Positions 1 through 5,822 of a stretch of 5,840 nucleotides of DNA are shown here, piece after piece. This DNA comes from Lachnospiraceae bacterium. GTDB lineage: Bacteria > Bacillota > Clostridia > Lachnospirales > Lachnospiraceae. Each line of letters begins with the position of its first letter. Position 1 is the stretch's first letter. The notes beneath the pieces are model-generated. The model was not told where the DNA came from. It saw only the letters and a program-made list of their open reading frames with translations, and made no database searches. The position numbers and the translations under genes were made by a program. Where the stretch lies: contig JAJPYH010000089.1 in the NCBI GenBank assembly GCA_021205045.1, positions 1 through 5,840 on the forward strand, in the 5' to 3' direction.

Positions 1-90
1 TGGCTTACTGCTGATCTGATCGAACGACCCTTTTGCTGACTAACACCATTTTTTTCTATAAAATGATGAAAATTTGCTCTGCTCAACGGC

Positions 91-112
91 AATATCTTCA
101 GAAGAAGATATT
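91..112 (-). other. Perfect hairpin spanning the rseP stop codon
   Basis: AATATCTTC (112-104) and GAAGATATT (99-91) on the minus strand form a perfect 9-bp stem with a 4-nt loop. The TGA stop of rseP (100-98) lies at the loop edge and into the second arm. The stem is AT-rich and no U-tract follows, so it is not a standard terminator; it might protect the 3' end of the message. Confidence 0.5.
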
Positions 113-1186
113 CTTAATGTCATTGAAGAACAGAAATACCATCAGAACCATCAGAAGGACGAAGCCGATGGTATTGACAACACCTTCCTTTTCCGGCGGG
201 ATGGGTTTGCCCCGGACCAGTTCTATTGCCATCAGAAGAATCCGGCCGCCGTCCAGCGCAGGGATGGGCAGCAGGTTGATGATGCCAAGGTTGACACTGA
301 GGAGAGCTGCCAGGTTCATCATGGTCAGAAGAGTGGACAGCCAGCCGTAAGTCTTCACCTCATCATAGGTCTCGCTGACCAGGTTGGCCACGCCGACCAC
401 GCCGGACACATCCTCGCTGCTGACCTGTCCCTGGATGATCTGCAGGAGGCTCTTGTAAACAGAGGTGGCGGCGTAGCGCACCTCGTATACTCCGTATTGC
501 AGCGCCTTTACACCGGTGAACTGTACGTATTCGCCGCCGGTAATGCCCATATAATAGCGGCCCTCCTCCTCGTCATACAGTGGGGAAAAGGTATAGGTCA
601 GGCGTTCTCCGTCTCTTTCCACGACTATGGTGTAATCCTTTCCCCTGTTAAGCTGGGAAATCACGGATACCTCCCGGTAGAGGTAAACTCTCTCTCCGTT
701 AACGGAAATGATAGTATCCCCGGCTTCAATTCCCGCTTCTTCGGCCGGATAGCCTTCCATGACGCTGACCACCACCGGCAGATCCGTGAGGGAGAAGTTG
801 ACAATAATCACGCTGAAAATGAAGGCAAGAATGATATTGGCCAGGGGCCCCGCCACCACGGTGGCAAAACGGGCGCCCAGGGAGGCATCATTAAAAAATT
901 TGCCTTTTGGTCTGTCATTTTTGTCTTCCAGGGCCTGGCTCTCGGGTGCCTTATCCTGTTGTCCGCCTTCCTGTGTCACATCATCCTCAAATACACAGGC
1001 GCCGCCGATGGGCAGGACTCTGAGAGAATAGATGGTGCCGCCCTTTTCAAACTGAGCGATCTTAGGACCCATGCCGATCATAAACTCCACCACATGGATT
1101 CCGTTCATCTTGGCTACCAGCAGATGTCCCCCCTCGTGGGAAATCAGCAGAATTCCCAGGATAATGATAAATATAATAATAGACAA
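98..1186 (-). CDS. rseP: RseP/RasP-type site-2 zinc metalloprotease (intramembrane protease)
   Basis: This is a membrane-embedded zinc protease of the site-2 protease (M50) family. Relatives cleave anti-sigma factors and leftover signal peptides within the membrane; the substrate here is unknown. Counting from the TTG start (362 aa), the first membrane segment leads into the zinc motif HEGGH at residues 17-21. A second membrane segment with AGPLANIILA lies near 112-121, a PDZ domain spans about 136-201, and NLLPIPALDGG at 304-314 holds the third zinc ligand (Asp312). A final membrane helix runs near 340-355. About 30 polar, charged residues (about 68-98) separate the N-terminal core from the second helix. 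I chose TTG at 1186 because AGGAAGG lies 10 nt upstream and the protein then begins, as relatives do, just before the first helix. The frame is open to ATG at 1228 (376 aa) and ATG at 1303 (401 aa), but those additions are polar and their ribosome binding sites are weak. It is last in the block, 129 nt after dxr. Function is near certain; the start is about 60% sure. Confidence 0.93.
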   Translation of the reverse strand: MSIIIFIIILGILLISHEGGHLLVAKMNGIHVVEFMIGMGPKIAQFEKGGTIYSLRVLPIGGACVFEDDVTQEGGQQDKAPESQALEDKNDRPKGKFFNDASLGARFATVVAGPLANIILAFIFSVIIVNFSLTDLPVVVSVMEGYPAEEAGIEAGDTIISVNGERVYLYREVSVISQLNRGKDYTIVVERDGERLTYTFSPLYDEEEGRYYMGITGGEYVQFTGVKALQYGVYEVRYAATSVYKSLLQIIQGQVSSEDVSGVVGVANLVSETYDEVKTYGWLSTLLTMMNLAALLSVNLGIINLLPIPALDGGRILLMAIELVRGKPIPPEKEGVVNTIGFVLLMVLMVFLFFNDIKNIFF

Positions 1187-1237
1187 ATTGTGCCGTCCTT
1201 CCTGAATGACTATAAGAGTATCGTCCATATCCGGCCC

Positions 1238-1273
1238 CACAGCCTGTCTGCAAAGGACAGCCTGACAGGTGTG
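1238..1273 (-). other. Hairpin in the dxr-rseP gap
   Basis: On the minus strand CACACCTGTC (1273-1264) pairs with GACAGG and TGTG (1248-1243 and 1241-1238) around a single bulged C, giving ten pairs over a 15-nt loop. GACAG can instead pair with a CTGTC inside the loop, so two forms exclude each other. It lies between the dxr stop and the preferred TTG start of rseP. It would fall inside the rseP reading frame only if the 1303 start is used. Confidence 0.4.
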
Positions 1274-1315
1274 CTCCCTGATGGCCGGGCAGCGGACATT
1301 CATCAGTTCATCATG

Positions 1316-2464
1316 TCAAAACACTTTTTCCCGGATATGGGCGTAGGTTTCCTGCTCCGCAAAGAGGATTTCCTCCACACCCGGGTCCGGAACCGGCGTA
1401 TGCCGCTCCATGCACTCCTCTATGATATCTGTGATCTGCAAAAATGAGATTTTCTTCTGTAAAAATAAGGCAACCGCCTTTTCATTGGCCGCGTTGAACA
1501 CAGCAGGCATGGTGCCGCCGGTGCGTCCCGCTCTGATCGCAAGCTTCAGGGCACGGAAGGTATCCGTGTCCGGTGCCTCAAAGGTCATCTGCCCCAACTG
1601 GTAAAAATCAAGTCTATCACTAGCAAGGGGCTTTCTGTCCGGGTAAAAAAGAGCATATTGAATGGACAGCTTCATGTCCGGGGTGCCAAGCTGTGCCATG
1701 ATGGCGCCGTCCTCGTATTCCACCATGCTGTGAATCACACTCTGCGGATGAACCACCACCTGAATCTGGTCATAATCCACACCGAAAAGCCACTTTGCCT
1801 CCATGACCTCCAGGCCTTTATTGACAAGAGTAGCGGAATCGATGGTAATCTTGCGTCCCATGGTCCAGTTGGGATGCTTTAAGGCGTCCTCCACCTGCAC
1901 ATTTGCAAGCTCCTCTATGGTTCTTCCCCGGAAGGGTCCGCCGGAGGCTGTCAGCAAGATTTTGTGAATACGGTTGTGCTGATTGCCCTGCAGGGACTGA
2001 AAAATAGCGCTGTGCTCGCTGTCCACCGGCAGGATGGACACTCCCGTCTCTTTGGCCAGGGGCATAATGATGTGGCCGGCCGTGACCAGCGTCTCCTTAT
2101 TGGCCAGGGCAATATCCTTCCCTGCTTTCATGGCCGCGATGGTGGGGCGAATGCCAATCATCCCCACAATTGCCGTCACCAGAATCTCAATGTCCGGACA
2201 GGTGGAAGCCTCAATCAGCCCCTCCATCCCCTGGCACACCCTGATATCCGTATCCGCCAGACGGGTTTTTAATTCTTTATACGCCTCTTCCTCCCACATG
2301 ACTGCCAGCTTCGGCGTAAACTCCCTGGCCTGTTTTTCCATCAGATCCACATTTCGCCCTGCCGCCAGCGTCTCCACCTTCAGCTGAGGATTGGCGCGGA
2401 CGATCTCCAGGGTCTGTGTACCGATGGAGCCGGTAGAACCGAGAATCCCTATTTTTTTCATCAT
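1316..2464 (-). CDS. dxr: 1-deoxy-D-xylulose 5-phosphate reductoisomerase
   Basis: This cytosolic enzyme rearranges and reduces DXP to 2-C-methyl-D-erythritol 4-phosphate with NADPH, the first committed step of the MEP isoprenoid pathway and the target of fosmidomycin. The 382-aa product has the usual family length. It shows the NADPH-binding GSTGSIG (residues 9-15), LANKETLV (120-127), the metal ligands Asp148 and Glu150 in PVDSEHSA, the active-site flap HPNWTMG (198-204), and NKGLE (215-219) with the third metal ligand Glu219. The C-terminal helical domain is complete. AGGGAG lies 7 nt before the ATG at 2464; a second ATG follows at once at 2461 and could equally be used. The frame is open to 2506, but the extra 14 residues precede the normal family start and lie over a palindrome. 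It is 111 nt after cdsA. Its product feeds the isoprenoid units used by the nearby uppS product. Confidence 0.96.
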   Translation of the reverse strand: MMKKIGILGSTGSIGTQTLEIVRANPQLKVETLAAGRNVDLMEKQAREFTPKLAVMWEEEAYKELKTRLADTDIRVCQGMEGLIEASTCPDIEILVTAIVGMIGIRPTIAAMKAGKDIALANKETLVTAGHIIMPLAKETGVSILPVDSEHSAIFQSLQGNQHNRIHKILLTASGGPFRGRTIEELANVQVEDALKHPNWTMGRKITIDSATLVNKGLEVMEAKWLFGVDYDQIQVVVHPQSVIHSMVEYEDGAIMAQLGTPDMKLSIQYALFYPDRKPLASDRLDFYQLGQMTFEAPDTDTFRALKLAIRAGRTGGTMPAVFNAANEKAVALFLQKKISFLQITDIIEECMERHTPVPDPGVEEILFAEQETYAHIREKVF

Positions 2465-2493
2465 AAAATCACTCCCTGTTTCATGAGCTTCGT

Positions 2494-2519
2494 TCATGAC
2501 CGGCATTGGCCGCTCATGA
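2494..2519. repeat. 26-bp interrupted palindrome between cdsA and dxr
   Basis: TCATGA at 2494-2499 and 2514-2519 enclose CGGC (2501-2504) and GCCG (2509-2512), with one C-C mismatch on each flank (2500/2513) and a 4-bp centre. The ten pairable positions form either a DNA dyad that a protein could bind or an RNA hairpin in the 111-nt gap before dxr. A third TCATGA lies at 2481-2486, just before the dxr ribosome binding site (AGGGAG, 2477-2472). No U-run follows, so this is not an intrinsic terminator. Confidence 0.55.
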
Positions 2520-2575
2520 TATCAGACACTGCCCTTTGAGAACCTTCCGCCGGATCGATCACAAATGGAAAGCTC

Positions 2576-3424
2576 TTAAAAAGTAAATCCCGGCAGCAGA
2601 TACATCAGAAAATACACGCACGGCGCGGTGAAAATCACACTGTCAAAGCGATCCAGTATTCCGCCGTGACCCGGAATCAGCTTCCCGTAATCTTTAATGT
2701 TAAAGTCTCTCTTGATGGCGGAAGCGGCCAGGTCGCCGCACTGGGAAATCACACTGCCCACACCGCTGACAAAGGCAACACCGCCTGCGTATTCCGCACC
2801 AAACAAAAGATTGCCAAAAAGCGCCCCCAGAAGGGCCGCTCCCACAATTCCGCCGACACAGCCTTCCACAGATTTATGAGGGCTGAGCCTGGGAAACGCC
2901 TGATGATTACCAATGGTCTTTCCTGTCAGAAGCCCCACGCAATAAGCGCAGGTATCGCTGCCCCAGGCGCTGACAAAAATCAGCCACACAGCCTTGTGCC
3001 CGATATCCGGAATGGCACTGGTCAGACTGATGAAGGAAAGCATCACCGGCACATATACAAAAGCAAATACCACAGGAATGATCTGCGCGGCATGGTAATA
3101 CGGGAAGCGAATCACATACACCGCCAGCAGCAGAATCACGGTAAACACCAGGATCCCATAAACCGGCGTCACGTCATCCGCCACATACTGTCCCATGACA
3201 GACTGCACTGCCAGAAGCACATAAATGACGACCGTCCCCAGTATGGGAACTGTCTCCAGCGGCCTGTTTTCCTTTTTATGTACCCCCAATGCCCGCAGCA
3301 TTTCCTCAAGTCCCACAATGGAGACAAAGCAAAGCAGGGCATTCAGTACCACGCCCCCCAGCTTCAGGGAAGCCGCCATCACGATCACGATCACCACGCT
3401 GCTCGCCAATCTGACCCAGAACAT
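2576..3424 (-). CDS. cdsA: Phosphatidate cytidylyltransferase (CDP-diglyceride synthase)
   Basis: This integral membrane enzyme makes CDP-diacylglycerol from phosphatidic acid and CTP, the branch point for bacterial phospholipids. The 282-aa protein is typical in length and almost wholly hydrophobic, with about eight possible membrane segments. The family signature lies at residues 235-261: SAIKRD, then KDYGKLIPGHGG, then LDRFD. Conserved upstream blocks are AWGSDTCAY (153-161), LSPHKSVEG (180-188) and GDLAAS (230-235), which carry the acidic and lysine residues expected in the active site. The start is clear: AAGGAGG ends 7 nt before the ATG and lies within the last codons of uppS, whose TAG stop is only 2 nt upstream. 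This indicates a shared transcript and probable translational coupling with uppS, so lipid-carrier and phospholipid synthesis would be made together. Confidence 0.96.
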   Translation of the reverse strand: MFWVRLASSVVIVIVMAASLKLGGVVLNALLCFVSIVGLEEMLRALGVHKKENRPLETVPILGTVVIYVLLAVQSVMGQYVADDVTPVYGILVFTVILLLAVYVIRFPYYHAAQIIPVVFAFVYVPVMLSFISLTSAIPDIGHKAVWLIFVSAWGSDTCAYCVGLLTGKTIGNHQAFPRLSPHKSVEGCVGGIVGAALLGALFGNLLFGAEYAGGVAFVSGVGSVISQCGDLAASAIKRDFNIKDYGKLIPGHGGILDRFDSVIFTAPCVYFLMYLLPGFTF

Positions 3425-3438
3425 GCCTACTCCTCCTT
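3425..3438 (-). promoter_or_regulatory. Strong ribosome binding site for cdsA inside the uppS 3' end
   Basis: AAGGAGGA (3438-3431) is nearly the full anti-16S complement and ends 7 nt before the cdsA ATG (counting AAGGAGG). It lies in the last uppS codons and the uppS stop is 2 nt before the cdsA start, so ribosomes finishing uppS can re-start on cdsA. Confidence 0.85.
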
Positions 3439-4146
3439 CAATCCGCCAAATCTCCTGACTCTGTGATTATATGCGTCAATGGCCTTTTCCAGTTCTTTTT
3501 TATCAAAATCAGGCCAGGGAACCTCCGTCACATAAAGCTCGGAATAGGCTAGCTGCCACAGCAGGAAATTGGAGATTCTCAGCTCCCCGCAGGTACGGAT
3601 CATCAGATCCGGGTCCGGATCATTTCCGGTGTCCAGATACCTGGCAATGGTCTCCTCCGTGATATCCTCCACCGCCATCTTCCCTGCAGCCACCTCAGAC
3701 GAGATTTTCTTCGCAGCCCGGCGGATCTCATCCCTGCCGCCGTAATTGATGGCAACGGTAAAGTGCAGCCCTGTGTTGTTCCTGGAAGCCTCCTCCAGGA
3801 CCGCAATACTGTCCTGGATATCCTGATCCAGCCGGGTTCTGTCCCCAATGATTCTGACACACATATTATTCTTCTCAGCTGTTCTGACGCATGTTTTCAT
3901 ATAATTGCGCAAAAGCTTCATCAGCGCGTCCACCTCATCCTGGGGCCGGGACCAATTCTCCGTGGAGAAGGCATAAACCGTGAGATACTGAACTCCCATT
4001 TTATAAGCGGTCTCACAGATTGTCTCCACATTTTTGGCTCCCTGGACATGTCCGGCATTCCTGGGAAGGCCTTTTGCCTTTGCCCAGCGGCCGTTTCCAT
4101 CCAGAATAATGGCGATGTGCCGGGGCACTTTTCTTTCTTCCGACAT
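3427..4146 (-). CDS. uppS: Undecaprenyl diphosphate synthase (cis-isoprenyltransferase)
   Basis: This cytosolic enzyme adds isopentenyl units in cis to farnesyl diphosphate to make the C55 undecaprenyl diphosphate carrier for peptidoglycan and other wall polymers. The 239-aa product fits the family. Visible motifs are HIAIILDGNGRWAK (10-23) with catalytic Asp16, RNAGHVQGAKN (29-39), TVYAFSTENWSRP (56-68), INYGGRDE (133-140) and PDLMIRTCGELRISNFLLWQ (179-198), which holds the arginines binding the diphosphate of isopentenyl diphosphate. The variant CGE replaces the more usual GGE or SGE. ATG at 4146 is preferred because GAGG lies 6 nt upstream and the product starts at the usual place. A GTG at 4158 would add four residues, but its GAGG is only 4 nt away. 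Tandem hairpins fill the gap after frr, and the 3' end overlaps the ribosome binding site of cdsA. Confidence 0.96.
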   Translation of the reverse strand: MSEERKVPRHIAIILDGNGRWAKAKGLPRNAGHVQGAKNVETICETAYKMGVQYLTVYAFSTENWSRPQDEVDALMKLLRNYMKTCVRTAEKNNMCVRIIGDRTRLDQDIQDSIAVLEEASRNNTGLHFTVAINYGGRDEIRRAAKKISSEVAAGKMAVEDITEETIARYLDTGNDPDPDLMIRTCGELRISNFLLWQLAYSELYVTEVPWPDFDKKELEKAIDAYNHRVRRFGGLKEE

Positions 4147-4173
4147 AATGATCCTCACTGATCCTCATAATGA
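4144..4173 (-). repeat. Short tandem repeat over the uppS translation start
   Basis: TGAGGATCA occurs twice with a 10-nt period (4167-4159 and 4157-4149), flanked by two copies of TCATTATG (4173-4166 and 4151-4144). The repeat duplicates a GAGG-plus-start module: ATG at 4168 (out of frame with uppS), GTG at 4158 and ATG at 4146 (both in frame). The last ATG has the best-spaced GAGG and is taken as the uppS start. Confidence 0.55.
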
Positions 4174-4211
4174 TATAAAAGGACACCAATGAATATGGGG
4201 TGCCCTTTTAT
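4171..4211 (-). terminator. Terminator-like hairpin between frr and uppS
   Basis: On the minus strand a 13-bp stem forms between 4211-4199 and 4187-4175 with a single G-U pair and an 11-nt loop. Its GC core (GGGCACC with GGTGTCC) is flanked by AAAA before and TTTTATAT after, the layout of an intrinsic terminator with a short U-tract. No promoter can be placed in the 28 nt left before uppS, so full termination would silence the essential genes downstream. A partial terminator (attenuator) or an RNA processing site is more likely. The near symmetry means it could also act on the plus strand, where no gene is seen. Confidence 0.45.
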
Positions 4212-4214
4212 GGC

Positions 4215-4244
4215 GCCGTCACGAAATGTTTTCCTCATGACGGC
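4215..4244 (-). other. Intercistronic hairpin 1 after frr
   Basis: GCCGTCA (4244-4238) pairs with TGACGGC (4221-4215) on the minus strand. A further five pairs (three of them G-U) can extend the stem inward, leaving a 6-nt loop. It begins 12 nt after the frr stop and ends 3 nt before the second hairpin. No U-tract follows, so it is more likely a stability or processing element than a terminator. Confidence 0.5.
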
Positions 4245-4256
4245 CCGCAGTACATT

Positions 4257-4811
4257 CTATACAGTCATGATCTCTTTGACCTTCTCCTCGGCCAGTTTGT
4301 CAATTTCTTTTGTATATTTGTCAGTCATCTTCTGCAGCCTGTCTTCCAGATTCTTCTGCTCATCCTCAGAAATCTCACTGGCCTTCTGGGCCTTTTTGAT
4401 GGCATCGTTGCCGTCACGGCGGGTGTTTCTCACTGCCACCTTCTGCTCCTCGCCCTTTTTGCGGATGCCCTTGGACAGCTCCTTGCGGCGCTCCTCCGTG
4501 ACCTCCGGGAAAATCAGGCGGATCACACTGCCGTCATCCATGGGATTGATGCCGATATCGGAAGCCATAATGGCCTTTTTGATGGCCTTGATCAGGGACT
4601 TGTCCCAGGGCGCGATCTGCAGAATACGGGGCTCGGGAATCGTCACATTGCCCACCTGCTGAATGGGGGTCGGAACGCCGTAATAATCCACTCTGATTTT
4701 ATTTAACACGTTGGGATTGGCTCTGCCGGCCCGGATGGCCGCAAAGTCACTGATCAGATAATCCACTGATTTCTGCATTTTGTCTTCATAAGAATTTAAT
4801 GTTGTGTCCAT
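4257..4811 (-). CDS. frr: Ribosome recycling factor
   Basis: This cytosolic protein works with EF-G to split the post-termination ribosome so it can be reused. The 184-aa length is essentially the family standard of about 185. The three-helix-bundle domain is made of residues 1-30 and about 105-184, around a small middle domain (31-104). Conserved stretches include DFAAIRAGRANP (22-33), YYGVPTPIQQVGN (43-55), IAPWDKS (66-72), SDIGINPMDDG (84-94) and VAVRNTRRDGND (125-136), the last holding the key arginines Arg128, Arg131 and Arg132 used in ribosome binding. GGGAGG lies 5 nt before the ATG, so the start is firm. It follows pyrH after 133 nt, an order widely conserved in bacteria. Confidence 0.97.
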   Translation of the reverse strand: MDTTLNSYEDKMQKSVDYLISDFAAIRAGRANPNVLNKIRVDYYGVPTPIQQVGNVTIPEPRILQIAPWDKSLIKAIKKAIMASDIGINPMDDGSVIRLIFPEVTEERRKELSKGIRKKGEEQKVAVRNTRRDGNDAIKKAQKASEISEDEQKNLEDRLQKMTDKYTKEIDKLAEEKVKEIMTV

Positions 4812-4944
4812 ATTTTCCTCCCGGTTTAAGGTCTGATGACCGCATTTTTATGATACTGCTCTGTCTCAAGCCATTTTCATGATGGCTGCATATTCCGTGA
4901 TATTGATATCCGTCTGCCGGCCAGATGTTCGCTCCGGCTATTCC
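4812..4944 (-). other. pyrH-frr gap with small hairpin
   Basis: These 133 nt hold no supported gene. On the minus strand AGCCAT and ATGGCT (4887-4882 with 4874-4869) can form a 6-bp stem over a 7-nt loop containing a TCATGA site. A weaker GCCGG/CCGGC pair (4938-4934 with 4920-4916) lies just after the pyrH stop. Neither is followed by a U-run, so they do not look like terminators. The frr ribosome binding site GGGAGG is at 4822-4817. Confidence 0.4.
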
Positions 4945-5640
4945 TTATACAAGCACCTTTGTGCCGTGAAAATTGCCCTTCACGGTGTTGACAATGGAAT
5001 TTTCCTCATTTAAGCCAAATACCCACATGGGCATATGGTTGTCCCTGGCCAGGATGGAGGCGGTCATATCCACCACCTGAAGATTTCTGGCGATGACCTC
5101 GTCGATGGTCACTTCATCGTACTTGACAGCATCCGGATTTTTGGCCGGATCGGAGTCATATACGCCGTCAATGGACTTGGCCAGTAAGATCACGTCAGCC
5201 TCCACCTCCACCGCTCTGAGCACCACGCCGGTGTCCGTGGAAAAGTACGGATGTCCGGTGCCGCCGGCAAAAAATACCACCATGCCCTTCCCAAAATATT
5301 TGTTGGCCCGATTCTTGGAAAAGAGCTTGGTGAAGGAACCGCACTCAAAGGGGGTAAGCACCGCGGTCTTCATGCCCACGGAGCGGAAAATCTCAGAAAC
5401 ATAGATGCAGTTCATCACGGTAGCCAGCATTCCGATCTGGTCGGCTTTGGTGCGGTCGATATTCTCCGAGGTGCGTCCTCTCCAGAAATTGCCGCCGCCG
5501 GTGACCACACCCACCTCAAAGCCTTCGTCCACCAGCTCTCTGACCTGGAGAGCCACCTTTCTCACGGTCTCCTCGTCAAAGCCTGTCCGTTTCTCCCCGG
5601 CCAGGGCTTCGCCGCTCAATTTCAGCATGATCCTCTTCAT
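4945..5640 (-). CDS. pyrH: UMP kinase (bacterial, amino-acid-kinase fold)
   Basis: This cytosolic hexameric kinase of the bacterial PyrH family phosphorylates UMP to UDP with ATP; it belongs to the amino-acid-kinase fold, unlike eukaryotic UMP/CMP kinase. The 231-aa length is normal. Visible motifs are KLSGEAL (7-13), VTGGGNFWRG (46-55) in the nucleotide-binding region, ADQIGMLATVMN (66-77) for UMP binding, FAGGTGHPYFSTDT (124-137), AKSIDGVYDSDP (154-165) and DMTA (191-194). GGTGHPYFSTDTG is a mild variant of the commoner GGTGNPFFTTDTA. AGGAG lies 9 nt before the ATG. No coding sequence for tsf or rpsB, the frequent upstream neighbours, lies within the 200 nt to its right, so pyrH may head its own transcript. 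Enzymes of this family are often allosterically controlled by GTP and UTP; nothing in the sequence tests this. Confidence 0.97.
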   Translation of the reverse strand: MKRIMLKLSGEALAGEKRTGFDEETVRKVALQVRELVDEGFEVGVVTGGGNFWRGRTSENIDRTKADQIGMLATVMNCIYVSEIFRSVGMKTAVLTPFECGSFTKLFSKNRANKYFGKGMVVFFAGGTGHPYFSTDTGVVLRAVEVEADVILLAKSIDGVYDSDPAKNPDAVKYDEVTIDEVIARNLQVVDMTASILARDNHMPMWVFGLNEENSIVNTVKGNFHGTKVLV

Positions 5641-5783
5641 GATATGTGTCTCCTGTTCTTAAGTTTGCCGCCGCCCGCACCAGTTATGTTGTACACGCCG
5701 GTTATGGCAGATATATGCTCTGCCGGTTATGGTCTGCGGCTCCGCTGTTTTCCATGGCTTTGCAAACAGCAATAATTGGATAT
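5641..5783 (-). promoter_or_regulatory. Long structured leader region upstream of pyrH
   Basis: No coding frame is supported here. Reading the minus strand, a hairpin with arms GCTGTTT/AAACAGC (5744-5750 with 5764-5770, 13-nt loop) is followed by one with arms GGCAGA/TCTGCC (5706-5711 with 5719-5724, 7-nt loop). The motif CATAACCGG occurs at 5723-5731 and 5698-5706, on either side of the second hairpin, and a variant CATAACTGG at 5680-5688. A GC-rich run then leads to the AGGAG of pyrH. I saw no match to the PyrR binding consensus or to a known riboswitch. The structures are visible; any regulatory role is inference. Confidence 0.35.
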
Positions 5784-5812
5784 AGTCTAGCATAAAAAAG
5801 CAAAGCCGAAAA
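5784..5812 (-). promoter_or_regulatory. Candidate promoter for pyrH (extended -10)
   Basis: On the minus strand TGCTAGACT (5792-5784) resembles an extended -10 element (TGnTATAAT). A -35 hexamer at 17-nt spacing would be TTTTCG (5812-5807), a poor match to TTGACA. The region is A+T rich and lies after a terminator-like hairpin, where a promoter for the pyrH block would be expected. The match is weak and rests partly on position. Confidence 0.3.
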
Positions 5813-5822
5813 GAGTATTCGG
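5795..5822 (-). terminator. Weak terminator-like hairpin upstream of pyrH
   Basis: On the minus strand CCGAA and TTCGG (5822-5818 with 5810-5806) can pair across a 7-nt loop and are followed by CTTTGCTTTTTT. A 5-bp stem is short for an intrinsic terminator, but the U-rich tail and position fit the end of an upstream transcript such as tsf, which is not in view. It overlaps the proposed -35 region of the pyrH promoter. Confidence 0.25.

Noticed and set aside
1..39. Twelve sense codons on the plus strand ending in TGA, possibly the tail of a convergent gene.
   Set aside because: Too short to recognise or to distinguish from chance; no clear terminator follows.
1187..1303. A 39-residue N-terminal extension of RseP from the upstream ATG.
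   Set aside because: The added residues are polar, lack a signal or membrane segment, overlap a hairpin, and the ATG has no good ribosome binding site.
74..1447. A 457-codon open frame on the plus strand opposite rseP and the dxr end.
   Set aside because: It is antisense to two well-supported genes, has no recognisable motif or ribosome binding site, is rich in His and Gln as expected of an antisense shadow, and its frame is open because of codon bias on the other strand.
2494..2517. A seven-codon minus-strand frame whose TGA overlaps an ATG in frame with dxr, resembling a coupled leader peptide.
   Set aside because: No ribosome binding site precedes it, and the in-frame ATG it would couple to lies upstream of the normal dxr start. 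The overlap follows from the TCATGA palindrome itself.
2666..3466. A 266-codon plus-strand open frame opposite cdsA.
   Set aside because: The protein is a low-complexity His/Gln/Arg-rich translation typical of the reverse of a hydrophobic membrane protein; cdsA is certain on the minus strand.
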